Origin: Telopea speciosissima | Lineage: Eukaryota > Streptophyta > Magnoliopsida > Proteales > Proteaceae | Length of the DNA: 64,000 nt | Direction of reading: 5' to 3' | Assembly: GCF_018873765.1 (NCBI RefSeq) | Contig: NC_057925.1 | Coordinates: 11,667,568 to 11,731,567 of the forward strand | Shown: in pieces, positions 10,203 through 22,288 of the stretch | Numbering within the stretch: the stretch's first letter is position 1 | Layout: the number at the start of each line of letters is the position of its first letter | Notes under the pieces: model-generated | Seen by the model: only the letters and a program-made list of their open reading frames with translations | What the model was told of the DNA's origin: nothing | Database searches by the model: none | Program-made: the position numbers and the translations under genes

Positions 10203-12559
10203 TTACACTTCAACCACTTCTACATCATCCCCAGGATCGGCTTGATTCTCAACCTTAGATAAATCAATCAGAGGAGTGCGAGAGGAAGCATCGATGTCGG
10301 CAGCTTTCAGGTCATCCACCAAAGCGGTCACCTCAGAAACTTCAGGAATAGTATTCTGGAGTGTAGCATTAAGCTCCTCCTCTTCAGCCTTGGCCACTTT
10401 CTTTTCCACCTCGAGGTCATACTGATCAAAGCCAGAAAAACTAAAAGCAGGGTCTGACTTATGAATGTGATGACAGGTAGTATGAATCCCAAGGGAGCAA
10501 GCTTCAGCATTATAGGAATAGACCAGCTCATCAAATTCCTCAGATTCTTTGAAGCGATCAATGGCCTCGACCCGAACCTTGACCATTTCCTCTTCAAGAG
10601 TTTTCTTCAACTCGGCGTTGGCTAACCTGGCCTCTTCAAGCTGCTGCTTCAATTTCCCGACGCTGTCGATAAGCAGCGTTTGGGCATTCATCAATTCACT
10701 CTTCTGGACCAAAGCTATGGACAGTTCTCCCCTGACCTTCTCCATTTCAGCTTCGGTTTCTGCTTTACTCTTATTTAACGTCTCGATGAAGGACCTCTCC
10801 TCCTTCAACGCGAAAGCAAGCTTACGATTTGCTTTCGTTAGATATTCTACTCACTTTACGGCATCGACAGAATAAAGGAGACCCTAGGACAAGATCGGGA
10901 AAGTTAGTTTCGTAAATAAATAATAGAAATTTTTCTGTAGATCAAGAAAAGTCATCACCTTAGCGAGCTCCTTGTAGACCACATCGGCTAAATGACTATG
11001 GGACATGCTTTTTAGAGAAGCCACATCATTAGGAAGGTGCCCCTTGACCAACAGTTCTTGGGCTACTGAACCATCAGAAACTGAGTCAGCTGGAGTCAAT
11101 ACCCAGTGAGGATTGAAGATCCGAGGGAGGTTCAGGCCTAAGCGTTGAGAAAGAACCAGATTATCAGAGCTACCTGAAAGGGACTGACTCTCGCCCTCCC
11201 ATTTCTTACTCTCTTCTTGACCAGCAGGAAGACCTGCGTCGCGCACCTTCCTCTTGTTCCTGTCCTTAGGCAGAGGGGTCTTATCTGATTCCCTCACAAG
11301 AGGGCTCTTGCCTTTGTCAATACCCCGTTCCCTGTCCTTCTCCTTTTGCCTGTGCACAGCCGAACCCGCAGTCTGCTCAGGGCGGTCCTTGGGCGTCACG
11401 ACTGCTGTCCTTTCGTTGTCTTTGGCGACTCTCTGCTTATGGGCAACAGCGGCGAGTCGGGTTGGATTAAGCTTCACTAATTGATAAAAAAGAAAAAAGA
11501 AGGAAAGATCAATAAAGGGAAATAACAAATAAAAATATAATTGTGGAGAATAGGTTGGACTGACCCGAGCTAAGACCCCATTTGACGAGGAAGACCTCTG
11601 AGTGAAGGTTTCGCACATCAAGTGGGGAGCCAAGTAGAGTGGCTTTCACCGTCTCTTGTTCCTCTCGGGTTAGACCTACCATACGATTCCCGACCCGGAG
11701 GTCAATTTTAGGCCACCCTGATCTCAACGGATTGTTGGGGATGACGGCAAAAATAAACTTCCCTTTCCAAAACTTATTTGATGGCGGGACTTCCACAAAA
11801 AATTTGAACTGCTTCCACGTTTCGCCCAGATCGCGATGCGTAAAGTAGTACCACCCGTCATTATACTTTTTCAAGTAATAAAAGTATGCAAAAAGGGGGA
11901 GTGTCGACAGACGTCCGCGAATCGATAGATAGATGAAAAACCCAAAAATTATTTTCCAAGAGTTGGGCATGACCTAACCAGGCACTAAACACCAATGGTC
12001 CAGAACGTCTACAACAAAAGGATGAACTGGAAACCGAAGACCGGCCTTAAGGGCATCCATATGGATACATACTTCAGCGAGCGAGTTGAACTTGCCCTCT
12101 CGAGACGGTTCAGCTGATGGATCACTACGTCAGTAGGAAGGTAGTATTTTTGCCTAAGAGCGGCGATGGCAACATCGGTATATGTGCACTCGTAATCCTC
12201 GACCCTCTAAGAAACCCGCTTACGGGGTACCACATATGCTACCTCCACCGCCTCAACATCGTGAGGAATAAGGGAGTTCTCACTCCTGTGATCTATCGAG
12301 CCTTGCCCTTCTTCAGTGTCAGGTCGATTAGAGGGGCCCTGATTGTGATCAGCCCGACCAGAAGTCTCTGCTCTGGAGAAATCAAGACGAACTGACTGCA
12401 AATAAAGCTGAGGATCTCAACCGAGCGGGATGTCACTTCCTCACCATCGCTCGAATCAAAAAGGTCCTCCGAGGAAGACCCCTCTGGGTCACTGTCCTCA
12501 CTGAAGCCCTTAACATCTCCCTTACCTGGAATGGGCCTAAAATCACTAGTGGAAGACAT
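10203..12559 (-). pseudogene. Antisense multi-exon gene of the Tat element (gypsy-type transposon domain)
   Basis: Likely exons, read on the minus strand: 12559 to about 12450, about 12396-11565, 11476-10959 and 10883-10203, with GT..AG junctions at the last two introns. Exon 2 has the family block RFPVHPFVVDVLDHW, then MPNSWK and WKGKFIFAVIP, matching what I know as the putative gypsy type transposon domain (PF04195). Exon 3 is basic and low in complexity. Exon 4 is a long coiled coil (LKQQLEEARLANAELKK). Three in-frame stops break it: near 12195, near 11974 (CAG to TAG) and near 10852 (TGG to TGA). Such antisense ORFs between pol and the 3' LTR are known in Tat elements; their role is not settled. 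Confidence 0.75.
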
Positions 12560-12700
12560 ACTTACTTTTGGAAGAAGAGGGGCAGGGATGAACTGAGGAT
12601 GCTGGAAAAGTCGAACACAGGACGACTATAGAAACCCGAAGTGTAAAACCGAAAAAGTGGAAGGAGCAAGAATAAGGCAAGGAAGGGTAACATGAGAAGA

Positions 12701-12710
12701 CCTATTTATA
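12701..12710 (-). promoter_or_regulatory. TATA box for the antisense gene
   Basis: On the minus strand this reads TATAAATAGG, about 140 bp before the ATG at 12559. Spacing and sequence fit a plant core promoter separate from the LTR promoter. No upstream elements were identified. Confidence 0.55.
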
Positions 12711-12954
12711 GAAAAAAGAGTGGGAAAGACCTATGATCCAACGGTCCAAAATCAATTAATCCAACAGCCAGAAAGGAACGAGGGTTTGCTTCCCCGAGGC
12801 TAATAATGAGATGGGACACGTGTCAAAACCTGAGTTGACACGTCAATAGCAGACCACTGACATAGTACAATCGACAATAAAAGATATCGGGATTAGCAAA
12901 AAAAAAAAAAAAACCTCTGACCTGACCTATTCTCATTGAGCAAAATCGCCCAAT

Positions 12955-12966
12955 AAGAATGGGGGG
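12955..12966 (+). other. Polypurine tract of the gypsy element
   Basis: AAGAATGGGGGG, followed by CCTA. In the uninterrupted element CCTA would directly precede the TGATG of the 3' LTR. It is now 1.73 kb away because a solo LTR is inserted between. Confidence 0.8.
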
Positions 12967-12971
12967 CCTAT

Positions 12972-14691
12972 TGATGAGCACATTTATGTGTGACATCTTA
13001 GGGTATAAAGCATTCATTTTACCACATTGAACAGTGCTACTTGGGTATTTTTTGTCATTTTTCAAGTTTAGGGGCATTTTGGTCAAAGTGGAGAATACAT
13101 GTCTAATTGGACCGCCAAACGCCAGGTTACAAGGTTGAAGACTTCAGTCGGGTTAGCTTTCCAATGCGCAACATCGGAAGTCACTTGATTAGAGCCGATA
13201 GGAGTTTAGAAGAAGAAGAAGAGAGAAAAATCTAGCATAGGGGCATAACGGTAATTTTGGAAAATCAAGAATCTTTCAAAAGATATCGGATATTGGGCTC
13301 ATATTGTCTGGAATTTAAAATGGTGCAACTTTAATTCTTGGGTTAGTTCCATCTGGACCTAGGATAAAAAGATATAGCCCAAAAACGATTCTTAGTGAAG
13401 TTGGAATTTAGGATAAAAAAAAATGAGAAAAATATCTTTCCTCTCTAATCTCTCTCCTAACTCTCTCGGATTCTCTCTCGGATTGTATCTCTTTTATTTT
13501 GGTAAATTCGGTTTCTATATCTTCTCTCTCCCACTTCCTCTTAAATTCCCTCATCTCTAGTATCTCCTTCCCATCTCCTTTTCACGAGCTCTCTCTCCCC
13601 CATATAAAACCCATCTTGACCACACTCCAGCCGCTCTCTCCCTTCAGTCCTTCGTTTTTTCTTTTTCAGTTTTAATTTTCTATTCTAGAATGATAATAGC
13701 AGCAGTAGTGCCGTTCCTCTTCGTTATACCCGATCTCTCATCCTCTTCTTTTATTTTTAGTTTTTAGATCTTATGTAATTAGGTTATCATATGTAATTTT
13801 TTTTTTTTTTAGAATCATTGTTAGGATAAATTTTATTTTCCCATCCCTTTGATCATATGTGTAATTTTCATTATACACTTTGGTAATTTGTTCTTCAATA
13901 TTGGATGCGGCTTCAAGTGATGGGATTCAAGTGACGGAATCATCTTCATTGGAGCTATTCGAATCAGCTAAGTTATTCTTCTTATAAATTTTAGTTTTAA
14001 TAATTTCTCTGTCTTTTTCTCCATCAATCCTTCCTTCCCTATTCATTGCTTTCATGGCTAGCTAAACCTCTCATTTTAGGAGTGGGTGAAACCATGAGAG
14101 AAGGAAGAATTGATGGCTAGCATTGTCTCTGTGATTAATGGACATGATCAATATTGGACTTACGATGGATGACCGCCCACAGCTTGTATGTCATTCCAAG
14201 GGGAACTATATACGTGTTCGTTAGCCGTATCCATTGTGACACCATTATGTTCATGTATTTTTTTTTTTTTTTACATTGTATGTTGTATGAGCACTGTTTT
14301 CATAGGATATGTTAGCCGTATATGAGCCGTGCCGCATATCTTATAGACTTAGGCCGTATACATGCTTTGCCCTAATATGCTAGTCATTGATCTGCCCTAA
14401 TTCTCATGGTGGAAGTCATTCCCAAGTGACTTTCTTATTTTTAATTCATCCATTACTTTAGTGGTTGCCCTAGTTTCTATTTTTAATTTGTTATCTTTGG
14501 TAATTTAGTTGCTTCTATATTTGCTAGTTTCCATAATTGGTAATTCCTATATATAGGTTGTTTCCATATTTGATAAGTTGTACACTTCGCATTAATTAAA
14601 AGTGGAAACTTATTCAAGGTTGACCTCCTCGTGTTCGACCCGTAGCTACGATTGACCCGTACGCTTGTGGTTATTATTTTAAACTCAAACA
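12972..14691. mobile_element. Nested solo LTR (1720 bp) of another retrotransposon
   Basis: Begins TGATGAGCACATTTATGTG and ends ACTCAAACA, so TG..CA. It is flanked by perfect 5-bp copies CCTAT (12967-12971 and 14692-14696). It contains no coding frame, has pyrimidine-rich sequence and a TATAAA box (13603-13608), as expected of an LTR. The second CCTAT supplies the first T of the outer 3' LTR. Length and ends suggest an Athila-like LTR, but this is inference. Orientation is taken from the TATA box and is not certain. Confidence 0.85.
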
Positions 14692-14695
14692 CCTA

Positions 14696-15234
14696 TGATG
14701 TATTATAATATCTCAAGACCAATCAACCCCCGACACGTATAAACGGCCAAGTCACACTTCGATTGCGTCATTCCTTAGCTCGGGTCTGGTGACCACATGA
14801 TCTATCAAACTTGGGTGAGAATATAACTCGCCTGATCTAACCACGGTTAAGGGGAGTCATGTATCCCGCATGACCCTATAATCACACGTTATGCATGACC
14901 CCAGGGTACACGTGTTGGACTCAGAGGCAGCCACCTAGGACAGCGTGACACCCCAATTACTGTCCATAAACAGGTAATATCCATGTACCACTTAGCAGCT
15001 TCAGGCTATAAATATGCATGCAGGGCCAAGGTATGGACTCACTTCTTGAGTAGCAAAAATGTGCTTCATTAGCTCATAGTTATCTGTTGCAAGCTCTAAC
15101 TTAAGCATCAGAGTGAACTAACCGGCTTAGGCCGGCACTTCTTTGTTCTTCTGTGGTTTTGTGTGAACAGGACAGGACTACGGAGAGCGACCCGACCTGA
15201 AGATCCGGTAGTCGAGTCAAAATCTGACGCAACA
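14696..15234 (+). repeat. 3' LTR of the gypsy element
   Basis: Same length (539 bp) as the 5' LTR, about 30 differences, ends CTGACGCAACA and is followed by the target duplication ATATC (15235-15239). TATA box at 15007-15014. Confidence 0.95.
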
Positions 15235-15273
15235 ATATCAAAATCGAAATCAAACCTATCGGTTAAGGGCTTA

Positions 15274-16337
15274 GTACGTGTTTGGTTGAAGGAGTCGGAA
15301 GAGTCAGATTCCGTCAAACCCAGATTCTGTATTTTTTTTCGTGTTTGGTTTAACACGATTCCGGGTTGGAACCCGCCGATCCACAGCAGTCCATATTTAA
15401 GGCTATATTGTGAATCCAAAAGAATTTACCCCTTGGGGTAAATTCAACAATGAATCCACGCGAGTCCACCTTCTCTGTTTCTCTCTCTCGCTATCTTAAT
15501 TCTTGTTCTCCATTCCAGAGTAAATTGTTAAAACCAAAAAACCACTCAAAAGCCTGACTCTGAAGTGCTAACCTCCAGACAAGCCAAAGCTACGCTTCAT
15601 CGTCTTCCCCAACTATTTGGGATAATTTTGGCAGTTAACCCAAAGCAACTGTAATTTCTCTCTTCTTCTTCTACTTCTTATCAGTCTGCAATTTGTTCAC
15701 ATTCTCCGATTCTCCCTCCACCTTTGTTTCTCTCTCTCACTCTCACGATTCTTGTTCTCCATTCCAGAGTATATTGTTAAAACCAAAAATCCACTTAAAA
15801 GCCCGACTCTGAAGTGCTAACCTCTAGACGAGCCAAACCTGCACTTCATCGTCTTCCCCAACTATTTGGGATAATTTTGGTAGTTATTCCAGAGCAATTG
15901 TGCCTTCTCTTTTCTTCTTCTACTCCTCCTCGGTCTACATCTCTCTTCTCTTACTTCTTTTTCTTCTTCCTCCCTTTGCAAGAGATCTAAAATAGGAGAG
16001 GCATTTTTCCCTAAATTATAAGGTTAACTTTGGATTTGTAAATTCTAACCGAATTTCACTTTCGATGTTGAAATTTGTTAACTTATTTTGTGTTTGTTGT
16101 TCTATTGCAGGCCTATTAAACCCTAACCACCAAAATCGGAATGATTCCAGCTGACAGACTCATTGTAACCAAATAGTTTTACAGATGGATTTAGGATGAT
16201 TCCAACTGACAAAATCAGGGTAACCAAACAGTTTTTTTTTTTTTTTTCTCAACTACGAATCCACATGAACTAGAATTGTATGAAGCAGATTCGAAATCAG
16301 ATTCTAACTCGTCTGACACCTTCAACCAAACACGTTC
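15274..16337. mobile_element. PIF/Harbinger-type nonautonomous element, 1064 bp
   Basis: Ends GTACGTGTTTGGTTGAAGG and (reverse complement of the right end) GAACGTGTTTGGTTGAAGG are flanked by TTA (15271-15273, 16338-16340), the signature of PIF/Harbinger and Tourist elements. No transposase is present. The interior holds a tandem duplication of about 250 bp (copies near 15480 and 15735, each with TCTTGTTCTCCATTCCAGAG) and a second direct repeat near 16145/16190 (TGATTCCARCTGACA). Confidence 0.85.
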
Positions 16338-16599
16338 TTATGTCGCGGCTTGCATAGAAATATGTAGCATAATGCTTTTCTTTCAATCCCATTTCGCTCC
16401 ATTTCCCAACCTCCATGTGAAGTAACTAGGGATGTACGGTATGTTAGGAACAGATTTAGCAAGTTAAGAAGAAAAGTCAACGTAGACAGCCCCAAGGACC
16501 ATGAGATTTTTTTTGGGTAAAAAATACCTTGGATTCGAATCCACATGTATATTCGTCTTAATAGCTTATATGTACCCTATTCATCGTAAAAGTAATCGG

Positions 16600-17830
16600 G
16601 TTGCTATTTTTTGGCTCACTTTTATTGTGATTCCTTAGTTGATTCTCTTTTTCATGTTGACGAGTTTTTTCCTTTAGATTTACGTCGAATTTTGAGGAAA
16701 AATAAAGCTAGTTTGCCAATTCATAGAATCCACATGGGAAGCATGCCGATTGGCTCTCCCTTCACCCTCAATGCTTCCCATGCGGATTCCACCGAAAATA
16801 TACCTGAGCTTGTGTGAGCCTAAACCCGCAGGTCTTCCCTTGCCATTGCTCACACCTCTTCATTGAATGTCCCTTCTCGAGTCAGGTTTGGACTGAGCTG
16901 CTCTCTTACTTCAATGAAAATTGGCATGGGTTTCCATCGATAGAGCTGCTCTTCTCTTGGTGGCGGAGGAAAAGCAATATGGTCAACTTACCAGCTGTAT
17001 GGGGGGGTGCTTCTAATCGTGGGTTGTCAGCAGCTCTGGTATGAACGAAATAGAAGAAGATACGACAGTCTCAGAGGCACGCCGATGCATGTGGTGAAGC
17101 ACTGTCTAAGAGAGATTTCGGACTGCTCTCGCATCAAAGGGGTGTAGGTCAAATCAGTCCAAGACCTGGTGTTGGCAAGAAGATTCCATGTAGTGACCTC
17201 CAGACCATAGGCAAAATCAATAATGGAAGTTAGGTGGCGGCATCCTCCACTGGGTTGGATCAAACTAAATATCAATGGATCATCCCTTGGAAATCCAGGG
17301 TCTTCAGGAGCGGGGGGAACCTTTCGGGATCATTTTGGCACTATAATCAAGAGTTTCGTGACCTACCAAGGAGTGGGGACAAACTTTAATGCTGAATTAG
17401 CAGCCTTCTTTGAGGGGATTAAGGTTACGAATGATCTTCATATTGGCTATCTATGGGTGGAATGTGATTCGACATCAGTGGTCTCATCTATTCTATCAGC
17501 TAAATTGCTTTGGAAATATGTGCAACAATGGTGGGCGATGGGAGCTTATCTTGATTCAATTCAGTGGCGTATAACGCATTGTTATCGAGAAGTCAATACA
17601 ATAGCTGATGCACTAGCCAAGAAGGCAGCAAGCCTTAAAGAGTCACGTATTTGAGTCTCAGTCCCGAATTTTGTAGCCCATGCAGCTGTATGGGAAGTTA
17701 TGAAACACCCATATTATAGATTCTAACCACTGTTGGGGCGTGGTGGGTTTCTTATTTTTTGAACTAAGGGTGATTTTGTAACCCTATTTTATGATTAATA
17801 TACATTGCTGATCTTTAGCAAATAAAGCCA
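16600..17830 (+). pseudogene. L1-type LINE 3' remnant (zinc-binding and RNase H domains)
   Basis: From about 16814 the translation shows the zinc-binding domain after plant LINE reverse transcriptases (CHCSHLFIECPFSSQVW, then WWRRKSN). The 143-codon frame 17223-17654 is the C-terminal RNase H (KLNINGSSLGNPG, FNAELAAFFEGI, VECDSTSV, VNTIADALAKKA). The two parts are in different frames and the region 16600-16810 is scrambled. Endonuclease and RT are absent, as in 5'-truncated insertions. No clear poly(A) tail was found. Confidence 0.8.
16726..16789. repeat. 19-bp near-perfect hairpin
   Basis: GAATCCACATGGGAAGCAT (16726-16744) pairs with ATGCTTCCCATGCGGATTC (16771-16789) with one mismatch around a 26-base loop. 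It interrupts the LINE remnant. Confidence 0.7.
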
Positions 17831-17834
17831 ATTC

Positions 17835-17903
17835 ATAGAATGTAAGTTTTGTTGACATTATTTTAATGGAGTGGCTTTATTTTAACTTAAGTGAGTGATC
17901 TGA
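17835..17903. repeat. Dispersed repeat copy, related to the array at 45018
   Basis: Contains AATGTAAGTTTTGTTGACAT, then GTGGCTTTATTTTAACTTAA and GTGAGTGATC. The same order occurs in each unit at 45018-45530. The copy stops where an inverted piece of copia gag begins. Confidence 0.7.
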
Positions 17904-18108
17904 GCTTTCCAACATAAATAGTTCTTAGAGTTTAAAAAAGGCTGCCACGCTGGGAAGACCCTGCGCCCAGACACAAGAAGGGCAAAATGACCACAAAGAC
18001 TGACAGCGATCCCCTCTAGAGAGAAAAAAAACGTTCAGTAGTAGGCAAGAGTCTTCCCAACTGACACTCACTTCTCAGTTCAGCCCATCACCATCTTTCC
18101 CTAAAATT

Positions 18109-21100
18109 AAACTCTTAAGAACTATTTATATTGGAAAGCTCAAATCATACCCTTTCTAAAGGCTCAAAAGCTATATGGTCACATTGATGGATCGGACATA
18201 TGTCCTACTGCAACAGACACAGAAGCCGTGGCAGTTTGGATGCACAATGATGCACTTCTTCTCTCATTTCTCATCTCCTCTCTCTCAGAAGAGGTTTACC
18301 CACTGATTGTTGGTAAGAACACTGGCCGAGAACTATGGGACTGCCTTCATACTGCTTTTGGATCAGCCTCCAATACAAGAATGATGTCGCTGAATCTCAG
18401 CCTACATCAACTGTCTCAACGTCCAAATGAATCTGTCACCAATTTTCTCCAACGAGCCAAGCTTATCTATGATGAACTCGCAGCCGCTGGAGACCTATTC
18501 CCACTGCAGCCTTTAATATGCATATCTTCAGGGCATTGCTACCAAATCTCCAAGATATTGTGGCCTCCCTTCTCAGCCGTTGTTGATCCCATTAATTATG
18601 ATGACCTCCATGCACTATTGTTAAGTCATGAATTTCTTCGCTCCAACACATTACAAGGCCTGAATATAAATGATAGCTCTTCCCCTACTATCAATTATGC
18701 CAACCGTACTCCATAGCCTATGCAATCCCCTCCAAACCGTGGCTCTTCACAGTTTCGTGGGGGGCATGGGCGTGGGTTTGGTCGTGGTCGTGGTGGAAGA
18801 CCTCCATATGGGAATCGACAAGGGTGCTTTATTTGCCATAGAACAAATCATGTTGCTGCCAGTTGTTACTATAGAAATCAAAACCAAGGACCGCCCACCA
18901 ACACCTATTCGGCTCATCCAAGTTATTCACCTCCTGCTGCCTTCACCGCCAACACCCTCCCATCACCATCCTACTACAACAACCCAAACCCACCACTCCT
19001 CCCCACCCCACTCACCCCACCACTTCACTCCCTAACCTGGTATCCCGATACTGGCGCATCCCACCATGTCACACCCGATCTGCAGTCCCTTTCAAATTAT
19101 GAGGCTTGTACCGGCCCGGATCAATTACAAGTGGGAAATGGTAAGACACATCGCATATTGCACATTGGATCTACCCATCTCACCTCTCCCTCTTCTCACA
19201 AATCTTTTGTTTTACATAATGCACTGCATGTTCCTAATGTTTCTAAGCCTTTATTATCTGTTTAGAAGTTTGCCCAGGATAATGGGGTTTATTTTGAATT
19301 TCACCCCTCTCACTTTTTTGTTAAGGACCAGGTAACACGGCAAACAGTTCTTTCCGGCCCGAGCAGCAATGGGCTCTACACCTTATCTCCATCATCAACA
19401 CCTAGTGTCAATATTGTCGAAAGAACGACTATTGATGGGTGGCACCGCCGTTTGGGACATCCAAATGAACGTCTCCTCTGCTACATGCTTCTTGTCAATA
19501 AATTAGCTTGTGACTCTTCCAAGTTAGGCTCCTCTTGTTCCGCTTGCCATTTGGGCAAAGCAAGCCACCTTCCATTTGGTCCCTCCCCCTCTATTAGCAC
19601 CTTTCCCCTTGATTTAGTTTATAGTGATGTGTGGGGTCCCTCACCCACCCCTTCCCCTGAAGAGTTTTGTTATTATGTTATTTTCATGGACGATAACACC
19701 AAATACATTTGGTTTTTCCCTCTTGTGAATAAATCGGACGTTTTTCGAATTTTACCCAATTTAAAGCACTTGTGGAACGTTAATTTTCATGCCAAATTAA
19801 GGCTGTCCAAACCAACTAGGGGGGTGAGTACAGAACTCTTCCCATTTATTTTGCCACATTGGGTATTAGCCATCAAGTATTGGCTCCCCACACCCATCAC
19901 CAACAAGGTGCTATAGAAAGACGTCACCGTCATATCACTGAAACGGGCCTAACTCTAATGGCCCATGGTAGCGTTCCAAGGCAATTTTGGCACTATGCAT
20001 TCAAAACCGCTGTTTGCCTAATCAATAGAATGCCCTCTAGTGCATCCCATGATCTCACCCCATTCCAATTGGTCCACCATAAACAACCAGATTAATCTCT
20101 TTTATGAACTTTTTGATGCTTGTGTTTTCCTTACCTTCGCCCATATAATAAACACAAAATGGATTTTCGATCTGCCCCATGTGTATTTCTGGGTTATAGC
20201 CCTTCCCATACGGGCTATAGATGTCTCGATCTAGCAACAAACCATATGTACATTACTAGACATGTGCGATTTGATGAATCTCAATTTCCCTTTGCGAAAA
20301 CATTCGGCAATGGTACCTCATTGACAAGCCCAAATCCCAACCCCACTCCCACGCCATGGGCCACCCTTACGGTCCACAATCTCACCTCTCCCCCTCACCC
20401 TACTGTGCCACATACAAATCCACCACCAACAAATACCCAACCCACCTCACCTTCTCCAAATCATCAAACCCCCTCATTCGATTCATCTAATCCTCTACAC
20501 GACCCTCCCTCCATCGGCCAAGACCAAACCAGCCCTCTCACCCTGGGCAGTACCAGCAAAACACCACAACCTCAACTCACTTGGTCCCTCACTGACCTAT
20601 ACCAACACACAACACCCTTGGAACCCACCACATCCCCACCCAATGAGGCTGTGCTCCAAGCATGGTGCACCCAACGCCCTCACCTTATCTCTACAAATGA
20701 CTGAACCCACCTGCTACACCCAAGCCAAACAAAGCCCAGAATGGAGAGCAGCAATGGCAAAAGAATTTAATGCACTTGTTCAGAATGGGACATGGTCTTT
20801 AGGCCCCAATACACCTGGACTGAATATTGTTGGTTCAAAATGGGTCTATCATATTAAGCGACAGGTGGATGGTAGTCTAGAATGGTTTAAAGCCCGATTG
20901 ATAGCTAAAGGATATCACCAACAACTAGGAATTGACTACATTGAGACATTTAGCCCGGTTGTGAAACCCACAACAATTTGCACCATTCTTGCGATTGCAG
21001 TTTCACAGGGCTGGAGCATTCGTCAATTGGATGTTCGAAATGCATTTCTTCATGGTGTCCTCAAAGAAGAGGTATACATGAGTCAACCTTAAGGCTTCAC

Positions 21101-22288
21101 TGTCCTAATTACCCCCATCATGTATGTCGGCTACATCGCTCCCTATATGGGCTCAAACAAGCCCCTCGGGCTTGGTTTCAGAGGTTATCACAATTCCTTG
21201 AGAAAGTGGGGTTCAATGCCTCCAAGACTGACCCATCCTTGTTTATATACAGCATTGGCCCCACTAGAATATATGTCTTGGTCTACGTTGATGACATACT
21301 GATCACTGGCAACCATATCGACCAGGTTACTACCATGATCCAACAGTTGGGCACAAAATTATGTCTAAAAGGCTTGGGTCCTCTACATTTTTTTCTTGGG
21401 ATTGAGGTCCATCAACATCCTAAAGGAATATTGCTATGTCAAACAAGGTATATAGATGATCTTCTCACAAAATCTGGGATGGCCGATTGCAAACCCCTTC
21501 TAACACCTATGTCCACCATTGTAACACCCTCTAAGTCAGGGGGTGAGTCCTTCAAAGATGATACTCAGTATCGATCCGTTGTTGGGGCTCTTCAGTAAGT
21601 GACCCTCACAAGACCTGATGTGGCCTTTTCGGTCAACAAGGTGTGCCAGTACATGCATGCTCCCATAGAGGGCCATTGGGCACTAGTGAAATGTATTCTG
21701 CGCTATCTCAAGGCCACCCGGACTCATGGTCTACTTAACAAACGGTCAACTGACAAGACCCTACAGGCATTCCCTGATGCAGATTGAGCAGGTAGCTCTG
21801 ACGATCGTAAATCTACAGGTGGATATGCAGTTTATCTAGGCCCAAATCTTGTGTCTTGGAACTCTAGAAAGCAGCGCACAGTAGCACGCTCCTCTACCGA
21901 ATCCGAGTACAAGGCTGTGGCAGATGCCTTTGCCGAACTTGTATGGCTGGAATCTCTTCTCCGTGAACTTGGCCATTCCATAACTGGACCTCCAATTTTA
22001 TGGTTTGACAATATTGGAGCCACTTATTTGTCCGCCAACCCAGTTTTTCATGCTAGGACCAAACACGTGAAAATTGATTTCCACTTTGTTCGGGATCGGG
22101 TTGCCAAACGACAGCTGTCAGTACAATTCATCTCCACCACTGATCAAATAGCTGGCATTCTCACAAAGGCACTGCCAACGGCTAAATTCCAATTCATGCG
22201 CGACAAGTTGAAGGTCCGCTGCCTCTCCCCCTCAAACTTAAGTGGCTGTATGGACGTATATGGAGTGTTCAACTCCCTAAGGATGTGA
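18109..22288 (+). pseudogene. copia gag-pol polyprotein, decayed
   Basis: Recognisable in order: gag (YWKAQIIPFLKAQKLYGHID near 18127), zinc knuckle CFICHRTNHVAASC near 18830, protease WYPDTGASHHVTPD near 19040, the integrase zinc-binding region (WHRRLGHPN, CSACHLGKASH) and part of the core (YSDVWGP), RT ([33 protein letters not shown]) and RNase H ([19 protein letters not shown]). Stops include TAG near 19263, TAA near 21090, TAA near 21597 and TGA near 21785, and there are frameshifts near 18715, 19830 and 20095. It cannot encode a working enzyme. Confidence 0.85.

Larger units (their letters stand above)
2456..15234 (+). mobile_element. Ty3/gypsy LTR retrotransposon, Tat-type, with nested solo LTR
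   Basis: A complete but decayed element. Two 539-bp LTRs, both TG..CA, are flanked by a perfect 5-bp duplication ATATC (2451-2455 and 15235-15239). The order is gag, protease, RT, RNase H, second RNase H, integrase on the plus strand, then a tandem array and an antisense gene before the 3' LTR. The second RNase H and the antisense gene are known traits of the plant Tat lineage. Counted by eye, the LTRs differ at about 30 of 539 positions, mostly transitions, so insertion is not recent. A 1.72-kb solo LTR is nested at its 3' end. Confidence 0.95.
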
